Shown: in pieces, positions 60,051 to 64,000 of the stretch | Layout: the number at the start of each line of letters is the position of its first letter | Position numbering within the stretch: position 1 is the stretch's first letter | Assembly: GCA_022495005.1 (NCBI GenBank) | Contig: JAGYXB010000463.1 | Coordinates: 1,573,921 to 1,637,920, forward strand | Source of the DNA: Rhyacophila brunnea | Taxonomy: Eukaryota > Arthropoda > Insecta > Trichoptera > Rhyacophilidae | DNA: 64,000 nt | Reading direction: 5' to 3' | Program-made: the position numbers and the translations under genes | Notes under the pieces: model-generated | Database searches by the model: none | Seen by the model: only the letters and a program-made list of their open reading frames with translations | What the model was told of the DNA's origin: nothing

Positions 60051-61370
60051 AGCAATCTCGTCATACACACCACTGTCAATTGATATTTGTTGTCCTAGGA
60101 CCTAGATAGACGAAATTGTGGCAATATATTTGCTGTACCTACGTGACTTTTTTGTAGTTATGTGATTTTAGTCAAACTTAATTTGGGGGGACATGCTCGT
60201 CGAAGGTCAAAATTGAGTTTTTATTGTATTTTCAAACCATGATCCTGGACACTCCTTAAACGTTGTAGATAATCTATTTATATAATTTTGAAGCCTTATT
60301 ATCCTTTATAGTTATTTTTAAACATTTGATGACTGCATACAGTATTTTTGTTACATAAAATAGTATTCTTTTAAACCTCTCGCTCTAATGTTTAGAATAT
60401 AGTCATATTTCGGTACATAACTGTGCAGTGGTGTTAAGATTTTTTACATTTATTCATTTTTAAACGCATTTATAAAACCATTATTATAATTTATTACGAG
60501 ATAATTTTTGTAAAATACTCACGATAAAAATTAAACTACGACGAGCACGTGGGCCGTTAATTACAATCTATTCAAGATAATATATCATTAAAAATTGTCA
60601 CCTTAGAAGTAATCTCTAATCTGACTTGTCAAATCAATTGTGAAAATTACTGTAAATCATCCAGGCCGACAAAGGGGTAGTTATACATTCTACTTACAGG
60701 AGCATTACCTATTTACCTATCGCCCACATAGGTAGACAAAATATCTACCTATATCATAGTGAAACTTGCTGGGTTAATAACTTATCTTGTAGTACTGTTT
60801 GCTGGCAAATATTGCGGTTTAACACGCTTTCTAGATTAGCGGATTCATTCGCGTATATGGGCACTAAATCTTCCCTCTTTAGACGTAGGTAGGTAATTTA
60901 ATTTACCTAAACCACCCTCGGCCCTTTGTCGCGGGAACAGGGGTGTTCAAAACATACACAGGGAGTGCCTTGATAAAGATGAAAATTAAAAAATCATATC
61001 ATTCGAAATAAATAAACATCTTTCAGTAGATAATATGTAACTATACTCCGATAGCACGGCTTCTTGGAATTACAGCACTATATAAAATGTGTGTTACACA
61101 CCTTATGCATAATTTTGAACATTTATATGTATCACTACCTTGCAACATAATAAGAAGTACCTATAAGCGATAGTGCCCATAGAACGCGTCGAGCGGGCGA
61201 AGTCGGCGTATGAAGCGTTTATCCGTAACCATAATCACACGTCTCTTGCCGCTCATTACCCTTCACCTATGTAATAAGCGGCCCAAGCAGCACAAAATAA
61301 TTATAATTACAGCGTCTCTCATAACAAAGCAATAAAAATATTATATTATTTCGGGGCTTGTAATTAATAT
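60051..61370. other. Upstream DNA, low repeat content, unassigned
   Basis: Few TAGG tracts (60700-60760, 60888). A CpG-rich patch at 61160-61290 (GAACGCGTCGAGCGGGCGAA) precedes the block described next. No gene recognised. Confidence 0.4.
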
Positions 61371-61439
61371 TTACGACGACATTATTCAACCAGCAAAATA
61401 TAGGACATGCAATAAAATTAAACAATGAGATCTCTGTTA

Positions 61440-61720
61440 TTAAATAATGACTTCTCGCCCGTCGATCGACGACGTCGTCCAGAGCGTGATTTTGCTCGCT
61501 GTGTTCAATGAATGGACTCCATTGTATTTTCTTTCATTCGTACGAGAAGCGGTGATTCGCGAAAAAATGATGATTTATGCGGCGGGCGCGTATAATGCGT
61601 CGTCAAATCCAGTGGGCGCTGGCGTATTTGATTACATTGTATTTTCGTTGATTTACGCGCCACTTGTGAAATTTTGCGCGAGAGCCACACTTGCTGCGTT
61701 AAGTGGGTTTTACGCCTAAG
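61440..61720. promoter_or_regulatory. CpG-rich block with palindromes and a 90-codon frame
   Basis: Contains GTCGATCGACGACGTCGTCC with two overlapping palindromes, GATTCGCGAAAAAATGATGA and GAAATTTTGCGCGAGAGCC. CpG density is well above the surroundings. A forward frame (61447-61719, starting MTSRPSIDDVVQSVILLAVF) is open, but its product is not recognised and it may be chance. Either an engrailed-domain regulatory element or a small unknown gene. Only conservation can tell. Confidence 0.3.
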
Positions 61721-61974
61721 ACCATAAGAAGCAATTCTCGAAAGGTGGTCAATTCAGTGGATTTTACTACTTATTACATAACATATTTTAGTACATATAC
61801 TGAAAACAGACTAACCAAGCTAATACGGCGCTCTATTGCTTTGGCTAATGAAATTCTCACCAAATTAAAAGCTCTTTTGACACATTCATACTACTGTCCT
61901 ACTTCTTTTTTTTGTAATAAATAAATAAGCAGAAAGAGTACGCAATGTGATAGAGGTCGCTAAGCAGATGAAAT

Positions 61975-62212
61975 AGTAATGGGCTGGACATGGCACTCGA
62001 CGAGTGGAAAAATGCCGTCATACAGTGGTACAAAATTAACTCTAAACACCCACATGGATGCCCTAAAACCCGCTTGATAGACGAACCCATGAAGTTCGTT
62101 GAATGTACGTGGCGGCAAAAAACTAGGGACCGAGAAGAGTCGAGGGACCTATGGGGAGACCTTTATCTAGCAGTGGACCGACCCCGGCTGCGGGGCTCGA
62201 AATAGACCTGAA
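61975..62212 (+). pseudogene. RTE-type LINE C-terminal relic
   Basis: The forward strand reads DEWKNAVIQWYKINSKHPHG and TRLIDEPMKFVECTWRQKTR, closely related to the block NLVIQWYPRSTKRPQGRPRG of the 63440-64000 element. It lacks the final motif, and the preceding WAGH motif is in another frame. Confidence 0.8.
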
Positions 62213-62736
62213 CGCACTGGAGCGCCGTTCCTGTTCGTGGATTCTTTGAAAATTGCGTTCCGTTTCATGTTATTGAGATAATATTGCATGTAGGTATGTA
62301 GTTTTTAAGGTTGTAAGAACTGATTCGTGGGGGAAAAAATGTGTATAGGTACCTATTATTTATTAATGATTAGTCTTAGAATGTCTATAATATAATATAG
62401 GCTGTTCGGACTTCAGATGTATTACTAAAGCGGCTACAGGTCCAGGACCTTTAATTAGTAGGTCTCCGGAACCTGAAAAATAATTTGAAATCACAAAAGA
62501 ACCTTGCAGTGAAGGAATACACAAATGTACGAGCTTCTAGGATTTTGAAGATAAGAGCCCAATTCTAAGAAAATTGACGAAAAATAAGTGATTTTGCAAA
62601 AATGAGTAGTGTACCCAGTAAAAAAAAAACTACATTTTAATGTTGTATTAGGGGGTATTTTGAATGATTATTTAGCGCTCCGGTTCATAAGATTTTCTAT
62701 TTCGAGTACTGTCGGGTCAGACTTTCAGAAAAGAAA
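62213..62736. other. AT-rich spacer
   Basis: No gene or element ends recognised. Confidence 0.5.
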
Positions 62737-62830
62737 ATTACATAAATGTATTGTGACTTCACCAGCTCCAACCTGGAGCCCTCGAATAAAAAGCTAGCGG
62801 CTTACGCATTGGGCTACGTGGGCCACTTGA
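62737..62830 (-). repeat. tRNA-related SINE relic
   Basis: Similar in layout to 32568-32670 (ATAAATGTATTGTGACTTCA, then an inverted tRNA-like head with GGCTTACGCATTGGGCTACG). The B box is degraded. Confidence 0.45.
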
Positions 62831-63119
62831 ATGAAAGTATTTTCCTGAACTGTCCATGTATTATGTAATTGGTATTGTACGATTAAACATTATTCTTATT
62901 TTGGGTTTTAGATTAATTTTAGTCACATATTAATCTAGTTTTTGCCACATTCGTTTTTATCTTTATTATAATATTACAACGGTTTTGACTAAGACCCGCT
63001 GACATATTAAATCGCTTCTTCTCCTCTGAATGACGATGCGTTATTTAAGCCATATTAACTTATTTTTTGTCACTATGGTGGAACTCAGCATTGCAGGCAG
63101 TTTATAGTTTTTGGGTGCA

Positions 63120-63275
63120 TCAATATCTTCTTAATTTTTTGAGCCGTCTTTTATCAAATGTTGGTGATCAAATTATTATCCACCTTCCTATTTTGGACTA
63201 ATTGTATTAGATCACCAACACCTTGGATACTTACGGAGGTTGCATAGACAAGACAATCTCCTTCAACCTACACTT
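63120..63275 (-). pseudogene. Non-LTR 3' relic related to 44935-45095
   Basis: CTTCTTAATTTTTTGAGCCG, then GGTGATCAAATTATTATCCA and GGTTGCATAGACAAGACAAT align with the 44935 relic. Highly decayed. Confidence 0.45.
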
Positions 63276-63284
63276 TTTTTACTC

Positions 63285-63350
63285 TCTATATTATTATTAT
63301 TTTATTTATTTTATTATTCTTATATTATTATTATTTTTTTATTTTGTTAG
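63285..63350. repeat. Low-complexity TTA/TTTA tract
   Basis: Imperfect ATT and TTTA units; no other content. Confidence 0.8.
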
Positions 63351-63443
63351 TAAGGAAACAAACCGTTACATATTGATTACAAAAATTTAAAATATAATAA
63401 TGAAAAGTTATTGCAATCAGCAAAGTTTCCATGTATACATTAT

Positions 63444-64000
63444 AATATCATCATCATCAGCCTGAATCTATCCACTGCTGGATGAAGGCCTCTTCAAGCT
63501 GCTTCCACTTCGTTCCATTACGTTGCCATGTACTTCCGCAGAACTTTATCGTTTCATCGATCCAGTGGCCTCTAGGTCTACCTTGCGGACGTTTTGTACT
63601 TCTTGGATACCACTGGATGACTAGATTTGTCCAACGATTATCTCTTCTTCGAGCTATGTGTCCAGCCCATCTCCATTCAAGGCTTTTAATAAACTCTATT
63701 ACATCGCAAACCCTTGTCTGCTTCCTTATCCACTCATTCCTCTTTATGTCCTTTCGCGTTATGCCCAGCATGCCACCTCTCCATACCACGTTGTGCTTCT
63801 CTAAGTTTCTGGATCTCTCTTTTACTTAGGGTCCATGTTTCACACGCATATGTGATCACAGGAAGCACACACTGGTTGAACACTTTGCGCTTTAGGCACA
63901 GTGGAAGGTCACTTTTGAAGATATTATTCAGGCGGCCAAAAGCACTCCAGCCTAGCTTTACTCTGCGAACAATTTCATCAAATATACATCCATCTATAGA
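63444..64000 (-). pseudogene. RTE-type non-LTR retrotransposon, C-terminal part, runs off the right edge
   Basis: The minus strand encodes IVRRVKLGWSAFGRLNNIF and CVLPVITYACETWTL, then after a one-base frameshift near 63777 MLGITRKDIKRNEW, WRWAGHIARRRDNRW, RPQGRPRGHWIDETI and EEAFIQQWIDSG followed by a stop (63457-63459). This is the end of the reverse transcriptase region and the C-terminal domain. A short GAT-repeat tail (63448-63459) takes the place of poly-A, as is usual in the RTE clade. The frameshift makes this copy inactive as it stands. The 5' part is outside the window. Confidence 0.9.

Overview
This is an AT-rich eukaryotic (insect) window, most likely from a moth or butterfly. The only protein-coding host gene I can prove is the first coding exon of the segment-polarity gene engrailed, on the minus strand at 2368-3460. 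Its start, MAFEDRCSP, matches the lepidopteran Engrailed start as I know it. The dense TAGG/CCTA tetranucleotide repeats, and the hAT, piggyBac-like, Helitron, RTE-like and tRNA-SINE remnants, also fit Lepidoptera. The species cannot be named from this sequence.

Layout. Positions 1-2367 are the start of engrailed intron 1, filled with nested transposon relics. The homeobox exon is not here and should lie beyond the left edge. Exon 1 (2368-3460) ends in a clean GTGAGT donor and encodes the EH1 repressor motif and the Trp-containing region just before the homeodomain. Positions 3461 to about 4600 should be 5' UTR and core promoter, and about 4600-64000 is upstream DNA. I found no second gene there; invected, the usual neighbour, is not visible. 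The upstream DNA is presumably the cis-regulatory domain of engrailed, heavily invaded by mobile elements.

Mobile elements. At least six families of short non-autonomous hAT-like elements are present, many bounded by 8-bp target duplications that I could read directly: hAT-A (begins CACAGAAC), hAT-B (CAGTGGCGAAGGGTGGAGG), hAT-C (CATGGCCCCCACA), hAT-D (CAGTGGCGAAGG, variable interior), hAT-E (CAGTGACGTCCC) and hAT-F (CAGTGGCGTGCGG). There are TTAA-flanked piggyBac-like MITEs, fold-back MITEs, a TA-flanked MITE, a decayed Helitron with both ends preserved (36594-38462), several C-terminal stubs of RTE-like/other non-LTR retrotransposons (one running off the right edge), and tRNA-derived SINEs. 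No transposase, Rep/helicase core or reverse transcriptase is intact.

Between these lie repeat-poor or CpG-richer blocks (about 5150-5500, 7040-7215, 21285-21480, 46630-46930, 54100-54430, 55600-57650 and 61140-61720). They are the best candidates for engrailed enhancers, Polycomb response elements or unannotated exons, but only cross-species comparison can decide. No rRNA, functional tRNA, CRISPR array or bacterial feature is present.
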